From: Aeromonas australiensis
GTDB taxonomy: Bacteria > Pseudomonadota > Gammaproteobacteria > Enterobacterales > Aeromonadaceae
Reading direction: 5' to 3'
Length of the DNA: 48,090 nt
Assembly: GCF_000819725.1 (NCBI RefSeq)
Contig: NZ_CDDH01000077.1
Span: forward strand, 1-48,090
This document shows, piece by piece, positions 18,665 to 26,423 of the stretch. The notes under the pieces were generated by a model. The model was not told where the DNA came from and made no database searches. It saw only the letters and a list, made by a program, of their open reading frames with translations. The position numbers and the translations under genes were made by a program. Position 1 is the first letter of the stretch. Each line of letters opens with the position of its first letter.

Positions 18665-18783
18665 GGCAGCTCCTTAGCTTCATTAGTCAATCGTTCCACC
18701 CACTGTATCAGCGCACGAAACCCAGGCTCGACCTCGACGACAAATCGCACCTGACGATGTTCAGCTATCACCAGCGCATTCAT
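18661..18783 (-). CDS. 40-residue ORF between etfB and etfA, probable scar of a duplicated etfBA
   Basis: This small ORF overlaps the etfB stop at its start (ATGA) and the etfA start at its end (ATGA). Its first residues, MNALVIAEHRQ, resemble the EtfA N-terminus [11 protein letters not shown]; the first 34 bases agree with etfA at 26 positions. Its last residues, [11 protein letters not shown], resemble the EtfB C-terminus DKLKHEAKVLP; the last 21 bases agree with etfB at 19. The simplest reading is a tandem etfBA duplication followed by a deletion from the first etfA into the second etfB, leaving an etfA'-'etfB junction. Its 3' end supplies the etfA ribosome site. Whether the peptide has a function is unknown. 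Confidence 0.6.
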   Translation of the reverse strand: MNALVIAEHRQVRFVVEVEPGFRALIQWVERLTNEAKELP

Positions 18784-19532
18784 GGCAGCACCTTCGCTTC
18801 GTGTTTGAGTTTGTCTACCAGCTCGTCCACCGAGCCCACCTTGATCCCGGCGCTGCGGGCTGGCGGCGCCATCACCCCGAGCAAACGGGTCTGGTTGGCC
18901 ACCTCAACGGCGAGTGTAGAGAAGGGGGAACTATCAAGCGGCTTGCGCTTGGCCTTCATGATGTTGGGCAGCGAGGCAAAGCGCGGTTCATTCAAACGCA
19001 GATCGGCGCTCACCACCGCAGGCAACGGCATGCCCAGAGTCTCGAGGCCACCGTCGATTTCGCGGGTCACCAGCAGCTCTCCCGCTTCCACCTTGAGGGC
19101 GGATGCGCAGGTCGCCAGCGGCCACTCATTGAGGGCAGCCAGCATCTGGGCCACCTGATTGTTGTCTGAATCGATGGACTGCTTGCCGAGCAGCACCAGA
19201 TCCGGCTGCTCCTGCTCACACACCTTGTGCAGGGCGCGGGCAACCGTCAGCGGTGCGAGCGTCTCGTCAGTGACATAATGCAACGCCCGATCCGCCCCCA
19301 GCGCCAGTCCATGGCGCAGCTGCTCGGCAGCCGCGTCAGGGCCAAAGGTCACCACCACCAGCTCGCTGGCGACCCCGGTTTCGCGCAGCCTGACGCCCTC
19401 CTCCACCGCAATTTCACAAAAGGGGTTGATCCCCATCTTCACATTGGCGAGCTCCACATCGGAGCCGTCTCCCTTCACCCGGATCTTGACGTTGTAGTCG
19501 ACTACCCGTTTGATTGCGACCAGCAGCTTCAT
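18780..19532 (-). CDS. etfB: Electron transfer flavoprotein beta subunit
   Basis: AMP-binding partner of EtfA. At 250 residues it has the family N-terminus MKLLVAIKRVVDYNVKIRVK, the INPFCEIAVEEGVRLRE segment, VTFGPDAAAEQLRHGLALGADRALHY, and the recognition-loop/LLGKQSIDSDNNQVAQMLAALNEWP region that contacts dehydrogenases. It is the first gene of etfB-etfA and is read away from the ETF-ubiquinone oxidoreductase gene, with a palindromic operator candidate between them. The C-terminus LKHEAKVLP is echoed at the end of the small ORF that follows. Confidence 0.95.
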   Translation of the reverse strand: MKLLVAIKRVVDYNVKIRVKGDGSDVELANVKMGINPFCEIAVEEGVRLRETGVASELVVVTFGPDAAAEQLRHGLALGADRALHYVTDETLAPLTVARALHKVCEQEQPDLVLLGKQSIDSDNNQVAQMLAALNEWPLATCASALKVEAGELLVTREIDGGLETLGMPLPAVVSADLRLNEPRFASLPNIMKAKRKPLDSSPFSTLAVEVANQTRLLGVMAPPARSAGIKVGSVDELVDKLKHEAKVLP

Positions 19533-19644
19533 GGGATCATGCCTCGTCTCTTTGGATTGAATTCATTAGTGTGCCTCTGCGTTTGTTGCAGTACGCTCTT
19601 GCCGGATTTTTTGCTTTTTCTTGCTTAGTTTTGCTTACAACCGC

Positions 19645-19661
19645 TTTACGTTTACGTAAAC
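19645..19661. promoter_or_regulatory. Palindromic operator candidate between etfBA and the ETF-QO gene
   Basis: GTTTACGTAAAC (19650-19661) is a perfect 12-bp palindrome preceded by another TTTACG. It resembles the TTTACG/CGTAAA motifs reported by comparative genomics for the MerR-family regulator LiuR of branched-chain amino acid and fatty acid oxidation genes, whose regulons often include etf genes. The link to LiuR rests on memory of the motif and is inferred. Confidence 0.45.
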
Positions 19662-19701
19662 TACCAGCATTACCCTAGGCCAACCAGAGCGCAGAGGCAA
19701 G

Positions 19702-21345
19702 ATGGAACGGGAAGCAATGGAATTTGATGTCGTCATCGTCGGCGGCGGTCCGGCGGGGCTCACTGCAGCCATCGCCCTGAAACAGCAGGATGCCACTCTC
19801 TCTGTCTGTCTACTGGAGAAGGGGGCCGAAATTGGCGCCCATCTGCTCTCCGGCGCTCTGTTTGATCCCGTCGCCTTGCAAGAGCTGCTGCCGGATTGCT
19901 GGCAGCAAGCGCCGCTCGGCGTGCCGGTCAGCGACGATCAGGTGCATCTGCTGCAAAGCGAGCAACGCTCCCTGCAACTCCCCGCCTGGGCGGTGCCACC
20001 CCGGATGCACAATGAGGGCTGTCACATCGTCAGCCTCGGCAATCTCTGCCGCTGGCTCGGCCAGCAGGCGGAACAACTGGGAGTCGAAATATACCCGGGG
20101 TTTACCGCCAGCGAACTTATCATGGACGCGGGCCGGGTCAAGGGGGTGATCACCGGCGATCTGGGGCTGGATCGGGCGGGCAATCCGAAAGCAGATCATG
20201 TGCCCGGCATGGCGCTGCTCGGTCGCTACACCCTTTTTGCCGAGGGGGCCCGAGGCCATCTCGGCAAGCAGCTGATCGGCGAATTCAATCTGGCAAGCCC
20301 TGCCCAGCCCCAGCACTATGCCATCGGCTTCAAGGAGCTGTGGCAACTGCCAGCAGGTCAGGGCAAAGCAGGACAGGTACTGCACGGCAGTGGCTGGCCC
20401 CTTGGCAAGCAGGGGGGAGGCAATAGTCACGGCGGCTTCTATCTCTATCACATGGAGAGGGATCAGGTCGCAGTCGGGCTGATTGTCGATCTCAACTACC
20501 AGAATCCCTGGCTCAGCCCGTTCGACGAATTCCAGCGCCTCAAGCATCACCCGCTTATCGCCGGCGTGTTGCAAAATGGGGAGCGCATCAGCTATGGCGC
20601 CCGCGCCATCACCAAGGGGGGCTGGCACGCCCTGCCCCGCATGCACTTCCCGGGCGGCCTGCTGATCGGCTGCGATGCGGGCACCCTCGACTTTTCCCGC
20701 ATCAAGGGGATCCACACCGCCATGAAGTCCGGCATGCTGGCGGCAAAAACCGTCGTGATGGCGCTGCGGGGGGGCGATGAAGGGGGCCGGGATCTGGCCC
20801 AGTATGGTGACGCGCTGCACCAGAGCTGGCTGGCCCGCGAGCTCAAGGCGGCACGCAACTTCGGCGCGGCGCTTCACCGCTATGGTCCCTGGCTCGGCGG
20901 TGCCTTCAACTGGCTGGAGCAACGGCTGTTTGGCGCAAACTCGCCCTTCAAGCTGCTCGATAAGGCTCACGACTACCGTCAGCTGCGCGTGGCCAGCCGC
21001 TGCGAGCCCATCCATTATCCCAAACCCGATGGCAAGCTGAGCTTTGACAAGCTCTCGTCTGTGTATCTGGCCAACACCAGTCACGACGAGGATCAGCCCT
21101 GCCACCTCAAGCTGCAGGACGAGCGTATTCCGGTCGAGGTCAATCTGCCTACCTGGGCCGAACCCGCCCAACGCTACTGCCCGGCAGGGGTGTTTGAAGT
21201 GCTGGAAACGGAAGGCGCGGCCAAACTGCAGATCAATGCCGCCAACTGCATCCACTGCAAGACCTGCGATATCAAGGACCCCAGCCAAAACATTATCTGG
21301 ACACCGCCACAGGGGGGCTCCGGGCCCAACTATCCCAATATGTAA
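19702..21345 (+). CDS. Electron transfer flavoprotein-ubiquinone oxidoreductase
   Basis: Membrane-associated flavoprotein that moves electrons from reduced ETF to ubiquinone. The 547 residues start with the FAD dinucleotide fold (DVVIVGGGPAGLTAAIAL, then CLLEKGAEIGAHLLSGA). They include the GRYTLFAEGARGHLGKQL segment and the second FAD motif GCDAGTLDFSRIKGIHTAMKSG. The C-terminal ferredoxin-like domain has [4Fe-4S] cysteines in YCPAGVFEV and NCIHCKTCDIKDP. The first ATG has AGAGG about 5 nt upstream; a second ATG five codons later is too close to its purine run. Divergent from etfBA, so the whole ETF route is encoded here. Confidence 0.95.
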   Translation: MEREAMEFDVVIVGGGPAGLTAAIALKQQDATLSVCLLEKGAEIGAHLLSGALFDPVALQELLPDCWQQAPLGVPVSDDQVHLLQSEQRSLQLPAWAVPPRMHNEGCHIVSLGNLCRWLGQQAEQLGVEIYPGFTASELIMDAGRVKGVITGDLGLDRAGNPKADHVPGMALLGRYTLFAEGARGHLGKQLIGEFNLASPAQPQHYAIGFKELWQLPAGQGKAGQVLHGSGWPLGKQGGGNSHGGFYLYHMERDQVAVGLIVDLNYQNPWLSPFDEFQRLKHHPLIAGVLQNGERISYGARAITKGGWHALPRMHFPGGLLIGCDAGTLDFSRIKGIHTAMKSGMLAAKTVVMALRGGDEGGRDLAQYGDALHQSWLARELKAARNFGAALHRYGPWLGGAFNWLEQRLFGANSPFKLLDKAHDYRQLRVASRCEPIHYPKPDGKLSFDKLSSVYLANTSHDEDQPCHLKLQDERIPVEVNLPTWAEPAQRYCPAGVFEVLETEGAAKLQINAANCIHCKTCDIKDPSQNIIWTPPQGGSGPNYPNM

Positions 21346-21679
21346 TGCACTGCCACGAAGGGGAAGCCGGACATAACGATCCCGATATGCAGGGGATGCC
21401 CCCCTTATCTGATCGCCGGTCAGTTCGGTAACGGTGCAGAGCAGATCGATACTGGCGAGGTTGGCGCGGCTGCTCCGACCTCGCTGTTTTTTTGGACAAA
21501 CAAGCTGAATCCCTGATGAATAGCCCCTGACAAGCGGGGCCCACCCCTGTATAGTTCGCCGCATTCAGGTTTTCCATCGGCCCGATCTGCTTATCCACGG
21601 GATCGCCTTCTTCGCGATCTAAGGCCGCATGACCTGTGCAACCATCCCTGATTACCCATGACTTTTTAAGGGGGGACAG
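21346..21679. other. Intergenic region upstream of corA
   Basis: 334 bp with no supported ORF. It has short GC-rich inverted stretches (near 21390 and 21530) but no clear terminator for the preceding gene and no riboswitch that I recognise. A run AAGGGGGGACAG directly before 21680 is the corA ribosome site. Confidence 0.5.
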
Positions 21680-22627
21680 ATGATCACCGCCTACATTCTC
21701 AATAACAAGGTGCTAGACATAGTCACGCTCGGGCCTGACGACATAGTACCTGACAACACGGTCTGGCTGGATGCCTACAAGCCGGACACGGCAGAGCGAG
21801 AATGGTTGACGGGCCTGTTCCTGGAAGAGGTCCCCGACAAGGAAGAGCTCGACGACATCGAAGCGTCAGCCCGTTTCTACTGGGATACTGACGGTCTGCA
21901 CATTCACTCCCTGTTTCCCCAGCGGATCGGTCGTGACACCAAGGGTGTCCACGTCTCCTTTACCCTGCGCAACAACCTGCTGATCAGCATCCGTGAAGAT
22001 GACATCGGGCTGGTGCGCCTGCTGCGCCACTATATGCGCCAGGACAGGCTGGAGGTGGAGGATGCCCTCGACATCCTGCTGGAGGTGCAAAACCTCAAGG
22101 TGGAGTACCTCTCCGACCTTATCGAAGATGGTTACAAGACCTTGGAAAACACCGCCGATCAGATCTTCGAGCCGGATCAGATCAACCCCATGCTCAAAGA
22201 GTTGATGGCGCAGGAGGAGGCCAACGGCCAGATCCGTCTCTCCCTGCACGATACCCGCCGCGCCCTGCGTTTCCTCAAACGCAGCCTGCGCCAGCGCATG
22301 AGCCTGGAGCAGAACAAATGGATCGACGAGATGCTGCACGATGTGGAATCCCTGTTGCCCCACACCCAGTTTCTGTTCGACAAGATCAACTTCCAGCTGG
22401 AGGCCTCCATGGGGGTGACCAATCTGGAGCAGAACAAGGTGATCAAGATCTTCTCGGTAGCCGCCGTGATCTTCCTGCCGCCGACCCTGATCGCCAGTAT
22501 CTACGGCATGAACTTCGGCCGCATGCCGGAGCTCGCCTGGGAGTATGGTTATCCCATGTCACTGGTGTTGATGGTGATGTCATCGCTCGGCACCGGGCTC
22601 TTTTTCAAGCGCAAGGGCTGGCTGTAA
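21680..22627 (+). CDS. corA: Magnesium/cobalt transporter CorA
   Basis: Homopentameric inner-membrane channel for Mg2+ that also passes Co2+ and Ni2+. The 315 residues (E. coli CorA has 316) comprise an acidic N-terminal cytosolic funnel and long helix, then two C-terminal membrane helices (about residues 256-275 and 290-308). The signature YGMNF follows the first helix. The C-terminus is basic, FFKRKGWL, as in E. coli. A strong AAGGGGGG ribosome site sits right before the ATG. It appears monocistronic. Confidence 0.95.
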   Translation: MITAYILNNKVLDIVTLGPDDIVPDNTVWLDAYKPDTAEREWLTGLFLEEVPDKEELDDIEASARFYWDTDGLHIHSLFPQRIGRDTKGVHVSFTLRNNLLISIREDDIGLVRLLRHYMRQDRLEVEDALDILLEVQNLKVEYLSDLIEDGYKTLENTADQIFEPDQINPMLKELMAQEEANGQIRLSLHDTRRALRFLKRSLRQRMSLEQNKWIDEMLHDVESLLPHTQFLFDKINFQLEASMGVTNLEQNKVIKIFSVAAVIFLPPTLIASIYGMNFGRMPELAWEYGYPMSLVLMVMSSLGTGLFFKRKGWL

Positions 22628-22779
22628 TACCACCGACGCGCGCTGCGATGTCTGAAGAGACGGATTGGGGGGCATGGCCCCCCGATTAATTCCCGTTCCC
22701 GCTCACGCCTTGCAAAGGGCGGCTCACCGCCCCATATCCCCTTCATCATTTGCATCACAAGATTGGATATCGGGCCACC

Positions 22780-23241
22780 ATGACCCTCTACCCCGAACAC
22801 CGTTATGACGATCACGGCCAGCTGCGCCCGCCCCTCTGGTTCTGGCCTATCGCCCTGTTGCTGACACGCTCGGTCTGGCTATTTCTGATGGCGGGAGTGA
22901 CCCGCGAAAGCGGCAGCGAGATCCTGACCCTCTTTTATCCGGACAAGATCACCCTCTACCTCAGCCTGCTGACCGACGTACCTGCCATGCTGGCGTTGCT
23001 CGCCTGCGGGGGCACCCATCAGCGAACCCAGAGCATGCGCGCCAAGCTCAGGCGCCACAGCCCGCTGCTGCTGCTCTGCTCTGCCGTCAGCGGTCTGCTG
23101 ATGCAATTGCACAGCCTCAATCTGCAGCAGTGGTCGTTCAGCTGGCCCACCGCCCTGGTGCTGGTGGCCAGCCTCTGGGCGCTCTGGTATCTGCTGCGCA
23201 GTCGCCAACTGCGGGAGTATGCCGCAGATCAGCCCCACTGA
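22780..23241 (+). CDS. DUF2919 family inner membrane protein (YfeZ-like)
   Basis: A 153-residue polytopic protein of unknown function. The N-terminal YDDHGQLRPPLWFW and the LTLFYPDK segment are the features I associate with the DUF2919/YfeZ family. Four hydrophobic stretches are visible (about residues 20-38, 58-76, 92-108 and 120-140), with basic loops suggesting an inner-membrane position. The ATG at 22780 is chosen over a TTG at 22750 because it begins directly at the conserved region; its ribosome site is weak. Lies 152 bp after corA and converges with the next gene. Confidence 0.75.
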   Translation: MTLYPEHRYDDHGQLRPPLWFWPIALLLTRSVWLFLMAGVTRESGSEILTLFYPDKITLYLSLLTDVPAMLALLACGGTHQRTQSMRAKLRRHSPLLLLCSAVSGLLMQLHSLNLQQWSFSWPTALVLVASLWALWYLLRSRQLREYAADQPH

Positions 23242-23253
23242 CGGGGCTGACAC

Positions 23254-24024
23254 CTATTGACGAGTGACCCGGATCTGCAGGGTCTGGCGCTCGCTCTGGC
23301 TGCCACGCCCACCCTGCAACTGCGTGCCAAGAGTGCTGCCCTGCTGCGCCGCGCTGGTGGATAGCTCCCCCACCGTCAGCCACTGACCCGGGGCCCCGCT
23401 CACTTCGGTGGCACTCTGCCCACGATTGATGGTGCCCTGATCCAGCCTCGCCTGTTCGCTACTGAGCGCAATCTGCACCCGATCGCCAATCAAGGTGGCC
23501 GTGGCATAGAGGCCGTTCACCAGCGGCATCATCCCCACCACAGCCCCCCCGTTCCACTGATAGAAGGTGACCGGTTGATAGGTACCCATCTGCAATAGCA
23601 CGGGGCGACCCGACAGTCCGCGCACCTGCCAGCTGTCGCTCTGGCGGCGCTGGTACTGCTGGGCATTGCCATCAAGCAGCCACTGCCGCTTGGCCTCATC
23701 GCGACTGATTGAGCCCCCCAGTTGCTGACCGCTGGCGGCACCATCCACCCGCCACTCGATAAGCAGGCTTTGCGGTGGCTGGTTGATCTGGGCCAAGGTG
23801 GCTTCGGCCTCCTGCAGTTGGGCTGGCGTACCGCTCAGCACCAGCTGGTTACCCATGGCACTTACCCCAAGCTCAGGGTAAATCTCCTTGAGGGTCTGCA
23901 CCGCCCCTTGCGCCTCGAAGACCGGCATCACCTTCACCTCGGCCCACAGGGACGAGCTCCAGAGCCCCATCATGCAGCCAAGCCACAGCAGCGCCCTGCG
24001 GCCAACCTTGCCCATCCGAACCAT
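23254..24024 (-). CDS. Exported protein with a secretin N1-like domain, function unknown
   Basis: A 256-residue protein with a signal peptide (VGRRALLWLGCMMGLWSSSLWA, cut near residue 28). Residues 30-85 (VFEAQGAVQTLKEIYPELGVSAMGNQLVLSG) resemble the small N1-type modules of secretins, where alternating strand and helix elements form a ring. The C-terminal part (QWLTVGELSTSAAQQGS, then QTLQIRVTRQ) recalls the start of a secretin wall but is far too short to make a pore. No pilus or secretion gene is nearby. It might be a truncated secretin derivative or a periplasmic binding partner. GAGGAG lies about 6 nt upstream of the ATG. Confidence 0.65.
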   Translation of the reverse strand: MVRMGKVGRRALLWLGCMMGLWSSSLWAEVKVMPVFEAQGAVQTLKEIYPELGVSAMGNQLVLSGTPAQLQEAEATLAQINQPPQSLLIEWRVDGAASGQQLGGSISRDEAKRQWLLDGNAQQYQRRQSDSWQVRGLSGRPVLLQMGTYQPVTFYQWNGGAVVGMMPLVNGLYATATLIGDRVQIALSSEQARLDQGTINRGQSATEVSGAPGQWLTVGELSTSAAQQGSTLGTQLQGGRGSQSERQTLQIRVTRQ

Positions 24025-24029
24025 TGCGC

Positions 24030-24076
24030 TCTCCTCGTTCTCTTTGCTCTTCTCGCTCTCTGTTCTCTTCTCTCTG
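24030..24076. repeat. Purine/pyrimidine-skewed low-complexity tract
   Basis: About 47 bp that are nearly all C and T on the plus strand (GAGA-rich on the minus strand), built from short CTCT and GTTCTC units. It is the leader of the secretin-domain gene and ends in its ribosome site, giving many overlapping Shine-Dalgarno-like GAG and AGAG runs. Confidence 0.6.
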
Positions 24077-24269
24077 CTTAAGGCGTATATCTACGCCCGC
24101 AGTCAACAGCTCAGCCCTATTCCGCTCACTCGTCGATGATGAACCCGGCGCTTGCCAAAAAACAATCGGGAATGCAGCAACTCCGTGCTTTCCAACGGTA
24201 TGGGGCTCTCATTCCACGCCCGTTATCGCGTAAGATAGCGCCATCATAGTTGCCCAAACGGACTCCATC

Positions 24270-24821
24270 ATGTTGAAACAGCTGTTGTTACTCCCCCTCG
24301 CCCTGCTGCTGGGAGCCTGCTCCCTGACCCAATACAATGTCAGCGAGGCTGAAATCAACCAGTACCTCAAAAAGCAGGTCTCTTTTGAAAAACAGCTGGG
24401 GATCCCCGGCATCATGTCGAGCAAGATCCGTCTGGATGAGATGCAGAGCCGTATCGGCCGCAAGCAGCCGGATCGCATCGAACTGGACGCCGCCGGCGAT
24501 CTGCAGGTAAGCAGCCCCCTTGGCAGCCAGCAGATGAAGATCCGCTTTGCCCTGAGCGCCCGCCCGGACTATGTGGCCGATCAGGGCGCCATCTATCTGC
24601 GCGACCTTGAGCTGATCTCGGTCAAGACCGAGCCGGCCGATATCGGGGCCGCCCTTACCCCGCTGCTGCCCACCTTCAATCAGTCGCTCTCCCTGTTCTT
24701 GTCGCAGACCCCGGTCTACCGCCTCGACAGCAGCCGCCAGAACGAAGCCAGGATCAAAGATAAGGTTGAAGCCCTCAAAGTAGAGCCGGGCCGTCTGGTG
24801 ATCCCCTTTAAATTGCTGTAA
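24270..24821 (+). CDS. DUF1439 lipoprotein (YceB-like)
   Basis: A 183-residue predicted lipoprotein: a hydrophobic signal (LLLLPLALLLGAC) with the lipobox LGAC and Cys17 as the lipidated residue. The mature part, with QYNVSEAEINQYL, LDEMQSRIGRKQPDRIELDA and the C-terminal segment ending VEPGRLVIPFKLL, matches the DUF1439 family that includes E. coli YceB. These are lipid-binding-fold proteins of the envelope with unknown role. The residue after the cysteine is Ser, not Asp, so sorting to the outer membrane is expected. Confidence 0.82.
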   Translation: MLKQLLLLPLALLLGACSLTQYNVSEAEINQYLKKQVSFEKQLGIPGIMSSKIRLDEMQSRIGRKQPDRIELDAAGDLQVSSPLGSQQMKIRFALSARPDYVADQGAIYLRDLELISVKTEPADIGAALTPLLPTFNQSLSLFLSQTPVYRLDSSRQNEARIKDKVEALKVEPGRLVIPFKLL

Positions 24822-24882
24822 ACCGCCTCTCTCTGGGTCGATGACACTGCGTTCAAGGTGTCATTCTCCCTTGACTGAAAAA

Positions 24883-24910
24883 AGAAGGGAGCCTCTAAGG
24901 GCTCCCTTCT
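24883..24910 (-). terminator. Terminator between the YceB-like gene and glgC
   Basis: An 11-bp perfect stem (AGAAGGGAGCC / GGCTCCCTTCT) with a 6-nt loop. On the minus strand it runs into six T, so it mainly serves glgC. Confidence 0.8.
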
Positions 24911-24958
24911 CATCATGATCTCAGGGATGATTCAAGGCACTGACGCCACTCACCAAAC

Positions 24959-26233
24959 TCACATCAGTTTATCTAGCATCTCCTTGGTCACCAGCACAAT
25001 CCCCTGCTCGGAACGGTAGAAGCGGCGGCTATCTTCATCGGCATTCTCACCCACCACCAGCCCATCGGGCAGGACACATCCTTTATCCACCACCACCCGA
25101 CGCAAGCGGCAGCCTGCACCTATTTCAACCCCCGGGAAGATGACAGCCTGGTCAAGAGTACAGAAGGAGTGCACCCGCACACTGGTAAAGAGCACCGAGT
25201 TGAGCACAAACGAACCACTGACAATGGTGCCGCCCGAGAACATGGAGTTGATGGTCATGCCATGCTGACCGTTGCGGTCCTGCACAAACTTGGCCGGCGG
25301 CGCCAGGGTCTGGCTACTCCAGATGGGCCAGTTCTGATCATAAATATCGAGCTCGGGCAGCACGGACGCGAGATCCATATTCGCCTCCCAGAATGAGTCG
25401 AGCGTACCCACGTCACGCCAGTAGGGTCTCTGTCCTTCCCGCGCCCCGACACAGGACATATTGAAAGGGTGAGCAAACGCCATTCCCTCCTCCACGATGC
25501 GGGGGATCACGTCCATCCCGAAGTCGTGTTTGGAGTCCTGATTGAGGATGTCCTCCTCCAGCAGTTGGTAGAGGTACTCCGCCTCGAAGATATAGATCCC
25601 CATGGAGGCCAGCGAACGATCCTGGCAGCCCGGCATGGCGGGCGGATTAGCGGGTTTCTCCACGAAGGCGCGGATCTTGCGCTGCTCGTCGATATCCATG
25701 ATACCGAAGGCTGAGGCCTCAGCCCTCGGCACCTCGATACAGGCCACCGTCACCTTGGCACCAAGCCGCACATGGTCGAGCAACATGGCGGCATAGTCCA
25801 TCTTGTAGATATGATCCCCAGCCAGCACTACCAGGTATTTGGGGCCGTAGTCACGAATGATGTCGACATTCTGATAGATGGCATCGGCAGTGCCACGGTA
25901 CCAGTGCACCTCGTCCACCCGTTGTTGGGCAGGCAGCAGGTCGATAAACTCATTCATCTGATAACGCAGAAAGGACCAACCCGATTGCAGGTGGCGCAGC
26001 AGGCTGTGAGATTTGTATTGGGTGACGACACCAACGCGGCGGATCCCCGAATTGATGCAGTTGGAGAGGACAAAATCGATGATCCGGAATTTGCCACCAA
26101 AATGGACTGCTGGCTTGGCTCGATTGTCAGTGAGTTGTTTCAGACGACTACCGCGTCCCCCCGCCAACACCAGCGCCATGCTTTGATTGAGCAACTGCCG
26201 TGCCTTGGCACTATTTTCGGGCTCTAACAACAT
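24959..26233 (-). CDS. glgC: Glucose-1-phosphate adenylyltransferase
   Basis: Makes ADP-glucose, the glycogen precursor, from glucose 1-phosphate and ATP. The 424 residues have the nucleotidyltransferase start ([37 protein letters not shown]), the [11 protein letters not shown] motif, [22 protein letters not shown], and a C-terminal left-handed beta-helix with [15 protein letters not shown] repeats. AGAGG is 6 nt before the ATG. It stands alone here: glgA, glgB and glgP are not adjacent, so it may be a separate copy or a split locus. Confidence 0.94.
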   Translation of the reverse strand: MLLEPENSAKARQLLNQSMALVLAGGRGSRLKQLTDNRAKPAVHFGGKFRIIDFVLSNCINSGIRRVGVVTQYKSHSLLRHLQSGWSFLRYQMNEFIDLLPAQQRVDEVHWYRGTADAIYQNVDIIRDYGPKYLVVLAGDHIYKMDYAAMLLDHVRLGAKVTVACIEVPRAEASAFGIMDIDEQRKIRAFVEKPANPPAMPGCQDRSLASMGIYIFEAEYLYQLLEEDILNQDSKHDFGMDVIPRIVEEGMAFAHPFNMSCVGAREGQRPYWRDVGTLDSFWEANMDLASVLPELDIYDQNWPIWSSQTLAPPAKFVQDRNGQHGMTINSMFSGGTIVSGSFVLNSVLFTSVRVHSFCTLDQAVIFPGVEIGAGCRLRRVVVDKGCVLPDGLVVGENADEDSRRFYRSEQGIVLVTKEMLDKLM

Positions 26234-26423
26234 GATTTACCTCTGCCTTATTCGATCTACTTTCGAACTATCTTGGCCTGTTTTGGGCTGGCTAAAAGTG
26301 GTTTCACTCACATTTAACCGATTTCAATTGACCCTTTTCATCGAGTTGCGAGGAAGAACATGTTTTGCACTACAAAGTTGATTAAAATTCCCACATCCAT
26401 GTAACCACTTCAAGGAAGACAAG

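Noticed and set aside
16430..18754. 774-codon open frame on the plus strand antisense to serC and etfA
   Set aside because: It mirrors the GC-rich codon pattern of serC and etfA, which are certain genes, and shows no domain or ribosome site.
19810..21564. 584-codon frame antisense to the ETF-ubiquinone oxidoreductase gene
   Set aside because: Shadow of a certain gene in GC-rich sequence; no family resemblance.
22667..22683. GGGGGGC / GCCCCCC hairpin after corA as terminator
   Set aside because: Loop is only three bases and no T run follows on the plus strand; left unannotated.
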